DNA of 43,712 nucleotides from an uncultured Muribaculaceae bacterium (GCA_934590135.1 CAKTOT010000006.1:1-43712); one strand, 5' to 3'. Counted from the stretch's first letter, positions 6,977 through 16,034 are shown. Numbers and translations: made by a program. Notes: generated from the letters alone by a model not told the origin.

Positions 6977-9802
6977 TTATTCAGCTGCTTTTTCAGCCTT
7001 GTCGGCATCAAGTAGGATGGTTATGTAGCTGTTGGCGTCAAGCAGGCCGCGTACATAAGCCTTGATGTCGTCTGCCGTAATGGCGTTGACTACATCGATA
7101 TATCCGTTCCATGTATCCACGTTGTTCATAGTGGTGGCGGCAATGGCGCTTGCCCAAGAGTCATTCTTTTCCATAGCGTCCTTGCCATTCTTTACAAGAT
7201 ACTCGCGAACGGTTGTCATATCTTCATCTGTGACTTCCTTGGACAATCCCTCGATGATGTTGCGAACTTCGGTGAGGACGGAATCGCGCAACTCGGGCTT
7301 CATAGGCCATGCAATCTGCATGAAAGTATTGGTAGCGCCTTGTCGTGAGAGGCTGCCGCTGGCCGAAATCGAATAAGTGGCGCCCATTTCTTCGCGAACT
7401 TTGCGAAGCAGACGCGAGGTCAGGATTTGGCTTGCCATAGACATCAGAACTTTATTCTTGGTCGTATACGCTTGGTCGGTGCTAATGCCGATGAAAGCCC
7501 AAGTCTGAGGTGTGGTCATAGCCGTGGTGAACTCCTTGGTCGCTGTACCTTTGGCAATGTTGAACCCCTCAACTGTAGCGTATTTGACGCTCTTACCCTT
7601 TGCGGGAAGTGTGCCGAGGTACTGATTGGCCAATTTGGTGAACGCATCCATATCAATGTCACCTACAAAGACGAAGGTGTAATCCTTAGGCGCGGCAAGC
7701 ATTGCGCGGACTATATCCACGGTGGTCTCGCGGTTGGCCTTGCGGATGGTTTCGGTTGAGAGAGCTTGCTTGGCATCGGCGCTGAAGAGAGTCTTCATAA
7801 TATCGCGACCGAATACGTACTGCGGGTCGCTTTCCTGGTTGGCGAGTATACCTTCGAACTTGCTCTGTTGTGCGGCAAATTCTTCGGGCTGAATATCAAA
7901 GGAAGTGAACGTTGCATAAATCATCTCCATAAGGGTGGGGAGGTTCTTGGTCGTTGTCTTGCCTTCAACTTCGCGGTTATAGGTGTCAAATCCGAAGTCG
8001 ATGCTCGTTTGCTTGCCAGACAGATACTTTTTCAGGTCTTTGTCTGTATAAGTGCCGAGGCTGTACTGTCCGAGAGCGTAGGGCATAAATATAATCTCAT
8101 TGGCCGCTTCGGGCTTGTAGTTGGCAGTGCCGCCGGTTGCTATGGCATCGAAGGCAATTTCGCTTTCTTTGTACTTGGTGGGTTTCACGATCACGCGCAC
8201 GCCGTTGGCATAAGTGATTTCGGTAGCATCCCAAGCATCGTTGTGTGCCACTTTCTTGGGCTTGACAGCCTTAGGTAGATTGGGAATCAGAGGTTCGGAC
8301 TTTAATTCCTCTTTGAAGGGCTCGATGTTCTCGGCCTCAACGCTATCGATAACTTCGGATAGTTGCGCTTCAGTAGGCACAATGACGGTTTCGTTGTCCG
8401 GGAACATACCCATAAGTACGCGATTGTCTTTTCCGCACATCTCAGGGAGAACGCTGTTGATTTGCTCCAAAGTGAACATTTGGGCAATCATTTGCATAGT
8501 CTTATACTCAAATTCGATTCCGGGGATGGGGTCGCCGGTGGTGAAATTCTGAGCATATTCGCGGCAATACGAGGTGTTTTCGCGAGCCCCGCGCTGGTTG
8601 TATTGCTTCTCGTATTGAGAAAGAATTTCGGCACGAGCGCGATCATATTCGCTGACGGTAAATCCGCCGCGAACGGCGCGGAGTAGTTCGCGATAGGCAT
8701 CGCCGAAAGCTTTGCGTGCATCGTTGCCCTTAGCTACTACGTAAAGTGTAAGCGCATCTTTGGTCTTGGCCAGGAAGAAGTCGCCGATTTCGACATTGGC
8801 GTAAGCGAACGATGCATCAGGAGTGGCGGCAATGTCAGCCAAACGGTGGTTAAGCATTGTGGTAATTACGTCTACCATATATGTGATAGGATAGTACGCA
8901 AAAGTCCCGCGAATTTGTTTGGGCAACATCTGTTCTTTCTGCTTGAACATGAAAGATATGACGCTTGTGGTCTGTTCTTTGTCCTTGCCTATAGCGTATA
9001 TGGTTCCGGGTGTATCCTGAACTTGTACAAACTCGCGAGGCTGAGGATTTTCGGGCATCTTGATAGGACCGAAGATAGCCTTGATTTGTGACTCTATGTA
9101 ATCGGGGTCGATGTCGCCGACAACAATTATAGCCTGATTGTCGGGTCTGTACCACTCCTCGTAATAGTCACGAAGGGCCTGCGGCGGGAAATTGTCTACA
9201 ACCTCCATAGTGCCTATAGGAAGGCGCACGCCATATTTATTGTCCGGGTATATTGTGGGCAATAGCAGCTCGTACAAACGCATGGTGCCCACCATACGCA
9301 TACGCCATTCCTCGTGAATGACGCCGCGTTCGCTGTCTATTTCCTTAGGGTCAAGAAGAAGGCCGTCGGCCCAGTCGTGCAGGATAAGCAGACACGAGTC
9401 CACCACAGCCTTATCAGCTACGGGGACGCTGGAGATGTTGTACACAGTCTCGTCAACGCCGGTATAAGCATTGAGATTTTGACCGAAGCGCACGCCCTTA
9501 GTGGCCAACCAGTCAATAACCTTATTGCCAGGGAAATTGACTGTACCATTGAAACACATGTGTTCCAAGAAGTGTGCCAAACCACGTTGGTTTTCATTTT
9601 CGAGGATAGAGCCGACATTCTGAGCAATAAAGAAGTCTGCTTGTCCCTTAGGGGTTTCGTTGTGACGGATGTAGTACGTCAAGCCATTGTCCAAACGTCC
9701 TACGCGCAACGCGCTGTCGGCGGGTATTTCGGGCATACCCTGAGCATTGACGCCCAAGATGCCTATAACAGCCGCAGACAGGCTCATTAATAGCTTTTTC
9801 AT
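6977..9802 (-). CDS. M16 family zinc metallopeptidase (pitrilysin/insulinase-like), exported
   Basis: A two-lobed M16 peptidase of 941 residues. The N-terminal lobe has the inverted zinc motif HFLEH (His77, Glu80, His81) and the distal ligand Glu158 in DSERGVIHEEW, spaced 76 residues after His81 as in pitrilysin. The C-terminal lobe (from about residue 500) repeats the fold without zinc ligands, as is normal. A signal peptide (MKKLLMSLSAAVIGILGVNA) places it in the periplasm. Family members degrade peptides enclosed in a clamshell chamber, often signal-peptide or envelope-protein fragments. It is the last gene of a minus-strand run with DUF3298, GH3/beta-lactamase and 5'-nucleotidase genes, all exported, followed by a strong terminator. 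No promoter motif was seen directly upstream; a hairpin lies in the gap at 9857-9886. Confidence 0.95.
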   Translation of the reverse strand: MKKLLMSLSAAVIGILGVNAQGMPEIPADSALRVGRLDNGLTYYIRHNETPKGQADFFIAQNVGSILENENQRGLAHFLEHMCFNGTVNFPGNKVIDWLATKGVRFGQNLNAYTGVDETVYNISSVPVADKAVVDSCLLILHDWADGLLLDPKEIDSERGVIHEEWRMRMVGTMRLYELLLPTIYPDNKYGVRLPIGTMEVVDNFPPQALRDYYEEWYRPDNQAIIVVGDIDPDYIESQIKAIFGPIKMPENPQPREFVQVQDTPGTIYAIGKDKEQTTSVISFMFKQKEQMLPKQIRGTFAYYPITYMVDVITTMLNHRLADIAATPDASFAYANVEIGDFFLAKTKDALTLYVVAKGNDARKAFGDAYRELLRAVRGGFTVSEYDRARAEILSQYEKQYNQRGARENTSYCREYAQNFTTGDPIPGIEFEYKTMQMIAQMFTLEQINSVLPEMCGKDNRVLMGMFPDNETVIVPTEAQLSEVIDSVEAENIEPFKEELKSEPLIPNLPKAVKPKKVAHNDAWDATEITYANGVRVIVKPTKYKESEIAFDAIATGGTANYKPEAANEIIFMPYALGQYSLGTYTDKDLKKYLSGKQTSIDFGFDTYNREVEGKTTTKNLPTLMEMIYATFTSFDIQPEEFAAQQSKFEGILANQESDPQYVFGRDIMKTLFSADAKQALSTETIRKANRETTVDIVRAMLAAPKDYTFVFVGDIDMDAFTKLANQYLGTLPAKGKSVKYATVEGFNIAKGTATKEFTTAMTTPQTWAFIGISTDQAYTTKNKVLMSMASQILTSRLLRKVREEMGATYSISASGSLSRQGATNTFMQIAWPMKPELRDSVLTEVRNIIEGLSKEVTDEDMTTVREYLVKNGKDAMEKNDSWASAIAATTMNNVDTWNGYIDVVNAITADDIKAYVRGLLDANSYITILLDADKAEKAAE

Positions 9803-9856
9803 TTTTGATATTTATAGTAATTATATGATGTGATTACTCAATATTATATATAGTTA

Positions 9857-9886
9857 GACGTGCCATTTTTGAAAAAGTGACACGTC
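9857..9886 (-). other. Intercistronic hairpin between DUF3298 and M16 genes
   Basis: GACGTG (9857-9862) and CACGTC (9881-9886) form a 6-base stem; an inner TTTTT/AAAAA pairing extends it after a small mismatch. There is no T-run on either side, so it is more likely an mRNA-stabilising or processing structure than a terminator. Confidence 0.4.
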
Positions 9887-9920
9887 CGACAATTAAATAT
9901 TGTTAAAACCTTCTGAGTCA

Positions 9921-10763
9921 TCAGTCGTTAAGATCCTCAAGCCCGAAATAAGTTATGCCTTGTTGCGATAACAGATCTACGAGTTCGTAGGGCTCAAAAG
10001 TAATCTCGATATTACCCTGGGCGTAAGACGCAATTTCGTAAGGCTGATACGAGAATACGATTTCGTTCAAGGAATTGATGTAGAAATTACCATTTTCGGG
10101 CAATCCTTCAACGTCCGTAGGACCTATGGCGCTGAAGAGTTCGCTGGCGCGATCGCCTATAATTCGCGGCAGTTCCTTCAGTCCGTCAGCAGAGAATAAG
10201 TCATTGAGTGTAATAATGCCCAATAGCGACGACTCCGACGAATAGCCGAAATTGATGTATCGTGTTGAATTCATACCATGAGCGGCGCCGGGTTCAAGAG
10301 ACTCGGAACGTACACAGTAGACCAGCAATGACGGCGTCAGCGTGTGAACATAACCATTGACAAAGGCCTCGCCAAGGCTTGTTGCATCTACGGCGGAAGC
10401 CGGTACAGCCTCGTACCCGCCTTCGGACGGACGCGTGCGCATCCACTCGGCAGCAGCTCCCATAACGGGTGTGCCGGCTTTTGCGTCAAAGGCATATGCA
10501 CAGATGCTGTCGCACAAAGCTGTAATGTCGGCCGATGCGATACGTAGAGGCATCACGATACTTACCGAATCATAGAACTGGACATCCTTGTCGCTAAGGA
10601 AATCGGAAGCTGAGCCCACGAGCGAGTAAGTGGCACTACGCTGAAAGGTCGTGAATAAAAGGTCCGTGCCCGGCTGACCTTCGATGGCACAGCGGTCGGT
10701 GCATGATGAAAATCCCGATGTGAGGATGCCACACAAGATGATAATTAATGCATTAATTTTCAT
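9921..10763 (-). CDS. DUF3298 (RsiV-like) domain lipoprotein
   Basis: A 280-residue exported protein. The N-terminus is a lipoprotein-type signal ending GFSSC, with Cys21 as the probable lipidated residue, so it is likely membrane-anchored in the periplasm. The middle and C-terminal parts match the DUF4163/DUF3298 arrangement: the EPGAAHGMNSTRYINF block near residue 160 resembles the family's GGAHG motif, and the end FYINSLNEIVFSYQPYEI corresponds to the DUF3298 core. Relatives include the extracellular lysozyme-sensing domain of the anti-sigma factor RsiV, but this protein has no transmembrane helix or sigma-binding region, and no sigma factor is adjacent. The role is therefore unknown. It lies between the GH3/beta-lactamase and M16 genes, in the same orientation. 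Confidence 0.8.
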   Translation of the reverse strand: MKINALIIILCGILTSGFSSCTDRCAIEGQPGTDLLFTTFQRSATYSLVGSASDFLSDKDVQFYDSVSIVMPLRIASADITALCDSICAYAFDAKAGTPVMGAAAEWMRTRPSEGGYEAVPASAVDATSLGEAFVNGYVHTLTPSLLVYCVRSESLEPGAAHGMNSTRYINFGYSSESSLLGIITLNDLFSADGLKELPRIIGDRASELFSAIGPTDVEGLPENGNFYINSLNEIVFSYQPYEIASYAQGNIEITFEPYELVDLLSQQGITYFGLEDLND

Positions 10764-10868
10764 AATGTATAATGACTTTAAGACATTGTATGATATATAG
10801 TCGGTTATATATTTTGCTTTCTATATAACGTATGAATTATCTCGTTTGTATTTAGAAGAAACAACATT

Positions 10869-13800
10869 TTACTTCTGCAACGATGCGTCATCGCCTCTCT
10901 TCAATGCTTTGTATACCTGGCTGAACAGGCGCGGACGGATACCGCATGCATTGAAGGCATCATTGTCGCGCGTGGGGTTGACGCGATTGCATAGGAAGAT
11001 AAAAAACATGTCATTGGCCGGGTCCACCCAAAATACGGTGCCAGTAAAGCCGAGATGACCGAAAGTTTCGGCTGTAGCCTCATTGCAAGTGGGCGAATTG
11101 TCGGGATTGGTTGTGTCAGGCTTATCAAACCCCAGACCTCGGCGGCATGTAGGGCTTTGGTCGGTTGTAAATAGTTTGACCGTGCGTTCAGACAGAATCC
11201 TATCTCCGCCATATACGCCGCCGTTAAGCCACATTTGGCACATCTTGGCAATATCATCGGCATTTGCAAAAAGTCCGGCATTGCCTTGTACGCCGCCGCT
11301 GAAGTCCGCCATTTCGTCATGTACATACCCCCAAATAGTCTGACGACGCAAGTATGTGTCCTTTTCGGTAGGTGCGATCTGTGAACGTGGGTGTTCGTCC
11401 AAAGGACGATAACACATTGTAGTCATGCCCATAGGAGCCCAGAGATTGGTGCGACACCATTGCCGGTGCGGTGTTGACGTTGCTCGTTGCTCTGCATCCA
11501 TAAGCAGCGCAAAATTGAGGCATGAGTAGTTGTAACTTTGAGAGGCTCGTAGCGGAATGTCGTAAATACGCTGCATCACGCTGTCGTAAGTGCATTGCCC
11601 TACATAAATGCCATCTGCAGCCGCAATATCCATCTTAGATGTACGTACCGGCGAAGTAATATCTTGACGCAGTCTTGCGGAAGTGGCACCGAATAGTCCG
11701 CGTTGCACTTGTATGGTGTGTGCACTATCTCTTCGGTGTACCAGTAGCGGGCGTACGTATGTAGCCGTGTCCATCATCATATTAAACATATTAAGTGCCG
11801 CCGGCATACCGCTCTGGTGATACAACAATTGGCGTATGGTGATATCCTGCTTACCATCGGAGCGTGCAGCCAAAGCGGGAATATATTTTGAGACCTTGGC
11901 ATCGATGTCAATTTTTCCATGATCTACGGCAGCCATTATACCCGGAAGTGTGCCGATGGCCTTGCTTACAGACGCAAGGTCGTACATCGTGAAGGGCGTC
12001 ACCATATCGCCGCCATCGGTTAGACGACCGTATGAACGATCCACCACTATATCGCCACCGCGGCCGACAACGACTTGGCATCCGGGAAAAGCACCTGAAG
12101 CCAAAGCCTCATTGACTATAGCATCAATACTGTCGGTAAGTGCCGCATTCATTCCATGTGCTTGAGGAGATGAGTAGCCAAGACGTGTTTTATGTAAGTG
12201 ATGACCTGTGCCAATCTTGGCTATGCCGTGCAGATTGACAGGCAAAGTGCCGGAAACTTCTATGCCGCCAAAGACAGCCTCGGCAGCAGCTCGGCGTAGC
12301 TCGGGCGTGTCGTCATAAGCCAATATCAATGCGTGTTCATGTCCTAATACGCCACCTTTAAGGCGCGACATCTTGTAAGGATTGACAAAAAACGCTTCCA
12401 CGAGCGACACCTTGCTCGCTCCTTTGTTTTTGATTGCTTTGGTCAAAGCGTTCAAGGCTTTGCGTGATGAGCCTTTGTCGTTGAACACACCTACAATAAC
12501 AGTGTTGTGCTTACATATAGCAGCAATATCAGCCGCACTGAAAGCCCCGGCACGAGATGTATATAAATCTACAGGTGAATAGCGGCGACAAGTGTTGCTG
12601 AAATCATTCGAGACATCTGCGCCGATACTCACGACTGCAATGCTCTTTTTCTCAAGATGACGCAAAGGTAAGACACTATGCTCGTTTCGTATGACAGTGA
12701 TTGCACCCTCGGCAAGGCGGCGCAACAAATCGGCTGCATCGGTGGTATTGATGCGCTCCGAAAGATTCTTGCAGTCTATAGGTGAGTAGTCGGCCAGCCC
12801 GAGGTAGTATTTGTATCGAAGAACTCGACGGCAATGTGTTTCCACTTCGTTGGCCGAGATATAGCCGGAAGCGATAGCCGCCATTACAGCATCAATGTCC
12901 TTAGCCGTATTGGGCGGACACAAAAGCACGTCTGCGCCGGCGCGTAATGCGGCCACGCATGGATTGGCGGCTGCCTCTGTTGCGCCCTTCATACCAAGTG
13001 CGTCTGTATAAATCAGACCGTCAAAGCCTAATACATCACGCAGCAACCCGGTTGTAATTTTGCGCGACAACGAAGCCGGAGTTCCGCTTTTGTCATAAGC
13101 GATTGCAGCAAGGTGTGCTGTCATAATACCGCTATGACCCTCGGCAATAAAGCGACGAAAAGGAACCAACTCCACTTGCTCCATCTGATGCTTGGTGCGC
13201 GTCAGTGTCGGTAATGTCTTGTGCGAGTCGCTGTTAGTATCGCCGTGTCCCGGAAAGTGCTTGGCGACAGCCTGTACTCCGCCATCCTCCAGGCCGCGCG
13301 AATAGGCGCAGACAAGAGATGCTACCTTTTGGGGATTTTCTCCAAATGATCGATACGAAATCACCGGATTGTTAGGATTGGAATTGACATCTGCTACGGG
13401 AGCAAAATTTGCGTGTATGCCCATGATGCGACATTCGCGAGCCATTTCACGTCCATATTCATACATCATCGCCTCGCCGTTTTGTATGGCACCCAAAGCC
13501 ATATTGTGAGGGAAGCGAGGCGTCTTGGGTATACGCATACTCAGGCCCCATTCGCCATCGAAAGTCATCAATAACGGGACACGAGCCTGTGCCTGCGCGT
13601 AATTTGTCATATCTGCATATTGGTTGATAAAGCCCTCGGTGAAAATCAGTCCGCCGACTTCGTTGTCCTTGACCAAAGACCGCAACGATGCACGCGAAAC
13701 ATCCCCGCGAGTAGGAACAACTTTAGGGAAGAACAACTGCGCAACCCTTTGGCGCGGAGATAATGAATTATATACCGAATCGACCCATCGGTTGCAGGTC

Positions 13801-13949
13801 GCCTCGTCAGCCTTAGTTGCAATATTGACCTTATGCTTGGATGTAGCGTGCTTGGACGACGATGACTCCGGCGCGGCGACAATGTACACTGAAGTAATGA
13901 GCGTAAGCAGTATTGTCGTAGACGTTGTAAGAAAACGAGATGTAGTCAT
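10869..13949 (-). CDS. Glycoside hydrolase family 3 / beta-lactamase-fold serine hydrolase fusion
   Basis: A 1026-residue exported fusion. After a signal peptide (about 1-26), residues 50-400 form a NagZ-like GH3 barrel: KHFPGHGDTNSDSH at 230-243 carries the acid/base His-Asp dyad and Asp316 in IYTDALGMKG is the likely nucleophile. Residues 410-580 resemble the GH3 C-terminal alpha/beta domain. Residues 600-1010 are a beta-lactamase-fold serine hydrolase with S660-V-S-K663, a tyrosine motif YNYSCLNF and HLGFTG at 965-970. NagZ-type enzymes remove GlcNAc from cell-wall muropeptides, and some beta-lactamase-fold enzymes (for example Bacillus AmiE) cut MurNAc from peptide, so stepwise muropeptide turnover in one chain is plausible; this is inference. 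A folded intercistronic element (13965-14014) precedes the gene, which probably lies on the 5'-nucleotidase transcript. Confidence 0.93.
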   Translation of the reverse strand: MTTSRFLTTSTTILLTLITSVYIVAAPESSSSKHATSKHKVNIATKADEATCNRWVDSVYNSLSPRQRVAQLFFPKVVPTRGDVSRASLRSLVKDNEVGGLIFTEGFINQYADMTNYAQAQARVPLLMTFDGEWGLSMRIPKTPRFPHNMALGAIQNGEAMMYEYGREMARECRIMGIHANFAPVADVNSNPNNPVISYRSFGENPQKVASLVCAYSRGLEDGGVQAVAKHFPGHGDTNSDSHKTLPTLTRTKHQMEQVELVPFRRFIAEGHSGIMTAHLAAIAYDKSGTPASLSRKITTGLLRDVLGFDGLIYTDALGMKGATEAAANPCVAALRAGADVLLCPPNTAKDIDAVMAAIASGYISANEVETHCRRVLRYKYYLGLADYSPIDCKNLSERINTTDAADLLRRLAEGAITVIRNEHSVLPLRHLEKKSIAVVSIGADVSNDFSNTCRRYSPVDLYTSRAGAFSAADIAAICKHNTVIVGVFNDKGSSRKALNALTKAIKNKGASKVSLVEAFFVNPYKMSRLKGGVLGHEHALILAYDDTPELRRAAAEAVFGGIEVSGTLPVNLHGIAKIGTGHHLHKTRLGYSSPQAHGMNAALTDSIDAIVNEALASGAFPGCQVVVGRGGDIVVDRSYGRLTDGGDMVTPFTMYDLASVSKAIGTLPGIMAAVDHGKIDIDAKVSKYIPALAARSDGKQDITIRQLLYHQSGMPAALNMFNMMMDTATYVRPLLVHRRDSAHTIQVQRGLFGATSARLRQDITSPVRTSKMDIAAADGIYVGQCTYDSVMQRIYDIPLRASQSYNYSCLNFALLMDAEQRATSTPHRQWCRTNLWAPMGMTTMCYRPLDEHPRSQIAPTEKDTYLRRQTIWGYVHDEMADFSGGVQGNAGLFANADDIAKMCQMWLNGGVYGGDRILSERTVKLFTTDQSPTCRRGLGFDKPDTTNPDNSPTCNEATAETFGHLGFTGTVFWVDPANDMFFIFLCNRVNPTRDNDAFNACGIRPRLFSQVYKALKRGDDASLQK

Positions 13950-13964
13950 ACCATATTATTTGTT

Positions 13965-14014
13965 TTCAGCCGTCATAGTCGATGCGCAAGGCATCGTGAA
14001 CGATGACGGCTGAA
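13965..14014 (-). other. Long intercistronic inverted repeat upstream of the GH3 fusion gene
   Basis: A perfect 12-base repeat (TTCAGCCGTCAT at 13965-13976, complement at 14003-14014) encloses a second small hairpin (GATGC/GCATC at 13981-13985 and 13991-13995). It fills almost the whole 90-base gap between the 5'-nucleotidase and GH3-fusion genes. Neither strand has a clean T-run after it, so it may be an RNA processing or attenuation element. Confidence 0.6.
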
Positions 14015-14039
14015 TTATATCGTGTTATGAGACAAAGCG

Positions 14040-15605
14040 TTATTTAACAGGATGCATGCGTACGGTTTTATCCGGATTAAGGCGACGAGGTAGCGACTTA
14101 TCGTTGCGTACATAGTCCACCAACTCGTCATACACTTTATCCTTTGAAGAAGCGACAACCGTGCTGCGTGTAAAACCGGTCATATAGTCACCGCCTCCGA
14201 CAAGATAGTTGATTGTAACAACGCGATAAGTTTTGTTCGGGTCAATATCGTTGCCGTGGAGTTTGGCCGACACGGTTTTCTTTGTCTGCGGATCGAACGC
14301 CACATCAACGCCTTTGCTGACGCCGTTGCCATTGGTTGATGCCATGACATCGAATACAGACATCAGATCCGAGCCCTTGATATCAACCACTTGTATGTAA
14401 TTAGTGAAAGGCATCATTGTAATCAATCCGCCTTCAGTAATTTCGCCTTTAGCCATATTATGACGTATGCCTCCCTTATTTATGATTGCAAAATCCGCCT
14501 TAGCCAAGCCATTAACAGCAAGAAGCTTATTGCCGCGATTGAAGATGAAATCAGCTACAAAATTCAGTAAACGCGGTCCGTCTGCAGACATATTTAGGGC
14601 AGATTGACGTCCCGTGGGTACATGCATTAGTGAATCCACGCCGTGACGATAAGGTTCAAGGCCCTTATCAAGTTCGCGGTCTACACGCCCGTCAAGACGC
14701 GCATCAATCGGAATAAGCGAGTATTCGGTGCTATTGTTGTCCGACAAGTTTAGGACAATACGACCAACATAAACTCCGTATCGACCTGTCTGAGCGACCA
14801 AGACGCTGTCGCCGTTAGCATTGGCTATCCGCCAGGGCATTCCGGCCTTAGGATGTGCCGGGTCGATGACATCGTGACTATGTCCTCCGATGATGACATC
14901 TATATCTTTGGATGCTTTAGCAAGAGCTACATCACCGATAGTGCCTTCGCCGTCCGGATTATAACCAATGTGCGTAATGGCAATGACCGCATCCACACCC
15001 TCCACATGTTTAAGATATGCGGCGGCCGCATTGGCACTACTAATGATGTCACGATAGCGTACTCCATCGTAGCTACCCTCCATAATCATACCTTTGGGGT
15101 TGAGATTGAGGGCAATATATCCCACACGTTTTTCGCCTATGGTGTCGATGCGATATCGTTGGAACATCCCGGCGAGAGGACCGCTGAAATCATAATTGGT
15201 GGACAGTAGTGTAGCATGGCTTCCGCGAAGATTCTCGGCAAGTTGCTCCGAGCCATTATCAAACTCGTGATTGCCCAGAATACGAATATCGTATCCCAGT
15301 TCATTCATCAACGAATTCTCAACTTCGCCCTTATATATATTGAAGTAAAGCGTGCCTTGTACAATATCGCCCGCATCAACAACACTTACATAAGGGTCAC
15401 AGGCACGCACACTATCTATAACTACTTTACGTCGCAAAATACCTCCAAGATTATTGTCATCGGGGTCAATGTGCGAATGAGTATCATTGGTGTGCAGTAT
15501 GGTGAGCCGTTGTGCCGGAACATCGACGGCCATAGCCATACACATAAAGGCACTTGCGGCAATGACGCCACAGCGCTTAAGCATAGATGTTGTTGTGTGT
15601 GTCAT
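14040..15605 (-). CDS. Bifunctional metallophosphatase/5'-nucleotidase
   Basis: A UshA/YfkN-type 5'-nucleotidase of 521 residues that hydrolyses extracytoplasmic nucleotides to nucleosides and phosphate. The N-terminal calcineurin-like domain shows the dimetal motifs HTNDTHSHIDPDD, DAGDIVQG, GNHEFDNG and GGHSHDVIDP in order. The C-terminal substrate-binding domain includes GGIRHNMAKGEITEG and the aromatic-rich MMPFTNYIQVVDIKG. A signal peptide (about 1-31, ending DVPAQ) directs it to the periplasm. Both halves are in one chain here. A promoter-like -7 element lies about 80 bases upstream, with a hairpin leader between (15645-15671). The gene is the first of the minus-strand exported cluster and probably serves nucleotide scavenging. 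Confidence 0.95.
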   Translation of the reverse strand: MTHTTTSMLKRCGVIAASAFMCMAMAVDVPAQRLTILHTNDTHSHIDPDDNNLGGILRRKVVIDSVRACDPYVSVVDAGDIVQGTLYFNIYKGEVENSLMNELGYDIRILGNHEFDNGSEQLAENLRGSHATLLSTNYDFSGPLAGMFQRYRIDTIGEKRVGYIALNLNPKGMIMEGSYDGVRYRDIISSANAAAAYLKHVEGVDAVIAITHIGYNPDGEGTIGDVALAKASKDIDVIIGGHSHDVIDPAHPKAGMPWRIANANGDSVLVAQTGRYGVYVGRIVLNLSDNNSTEYSLIPIDARLDGRVDRELDKGLEPYRHGVDSLMHVPTGRQSALNMSADGPRLLNFVADFIFNRGNKLLAVNGLAKADFAIINKGGIRHNMAKGEITEGGLITMMPFTNYIQVVDIKGSDLMSVFDVMASTNGNGVSKGVDVAFDPQTKKTVSAKLHGNDIDPNKTYRVVTINYLVGGGDYMTGFTRSTVVASSKDKVYDELVDYVRNDKSLPRRLNPDKTVRMHPVK

Positions 15606-15644
15606 AAATGTATTATATGCTAATTTTCAGTCGTTTATATCGAA

Positions 15645-15671
15645 GGCATGATATCGAAAATATTTCATGCC
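15645..15671 (-). other. Leader hairpin of the 5'-nucleotidase gene
   Basis: GGCATGA (15645-15651) pairs with TCATGCC (15665-15671) across a 13-base AT-rich loop. It lies between the predicted promoter and the start codon on the minus strand, so it would be part of the 5' leader. Significance is uncertain. Confidence 0.35.
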
Positions 15672-15680
15672 TTTTCGTTG

Positions 15681-15688
15681 CAAAAATA
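15681..15688 (-). promoter_or_regulatory. -7 promoter element for the 5'-nucleotidase unit
   Basis: Minus-strand TATTTTTG followed by C matches TAnnTTTG. It is 76 bases upstream of the start codon. A CAAA box at 15701-15704 is too close (12 bases) to be a normal -33 element. Confidence 0.5.
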
Positions 15689-15807
15689 CTCATTAATTCT
15701 CAAATTCTCACTATTTTATTGAGAATAAAAGTGAGTCTCTTTATGTAAAATTAGCTAAAAATAAACAAATAAACATTAATTGGTTTTTCGGATATTGCAA
15801 GAGTTTA

Positions 15808-15815
15808 TAAATTTG
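15808..15815 (+). promoter_or_regulatory. -7 promoter element for the T9SS cargo gene
   Basis: TAAATTTG followed by C matches the consensus. A weak TTGG/T-rich stretch lies at 15780-15788, about 20-24 bases upstream. It predicts an unusually long leader of about 210 bases, which contains several hairpins. Confidence 0.6.
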
Positions 15816-15913
15816 CACGCACAATAAAGCGAGGGATATCAAACGACACCTCGTCAAACTCATTCAGGTACGGTTTTTTCCGTAGTACAAAAAAATTTCT
15901 TTAAAAGCGATAA

Positions 15914-15979
15914 GTGTGCCATCTAATGGCATACACGTATGGTGTAATCCTTTGTCGCAGATTGTGCGGCACACCATAC
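15914..15979 (+). promoter_or_regulatory. Two adjacent stable hairpins in the 5' leader of the T9SS cargo gene
   Basis: Hairpin 1 (15914-15936): GTGT/ACAC and GCCAT/ATGGC stems with a 2-base bulge and a 3-base loop. Hairpin 2 (15937-15979): a perfect 9-base outer stem (GTATGGTGT/ACACCATAC), an 8-base bulge on the 5' side only, and an inner 6-base stem (GTCGCA/TGCGGC, one G-U) with a 5-base loop. The two abut without spacing and could stack coaxially. They end 55 bases before the start codon. No known riboswitch class is recognised. Confidence 0.55.
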
Positions 15980-16034
15980 GATAGCGTAACGAGTGTTTAA
16001 ATTTCAGGTATCTAATCAATTAACAAGACAAATC

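Larger units (their letters stand above)
15606..16034. other. Divergent regulatory region, 429 bases without a gene
   Basis: This gap separates the leftward 5'-nucleotidase from the rightward T9SS cargo gene. It contains a minus-strand -7 element (15681-15688) with a leader hairpin (15645-15671), a plus-strand -7 element (15808-15815), a short hairpin (15869-15884) and two stacked hairpins (15914-15979). No coding sequence is credible in it. Confidence 0.8.

Noticed and set aside
14040..15605. Single-chain 5'-nucleotidase as a novel fusion.
   Set aside because: One-chain UshA-type enzymes are common in bacteria; split genes are the exception.
15869..15884. TACGG/CCGTA hairpin with a T6 loop, considered as a terminator or attenuator.
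   Set aside because: The stem is only five bases and is not followed by a T-run on either strand.
15993..16034. Upstream in-frame ATG as the start of the T9SS cargo.
   Set aside because: It would put 14 polar residues before a signal peptide that begins properly at 16035.
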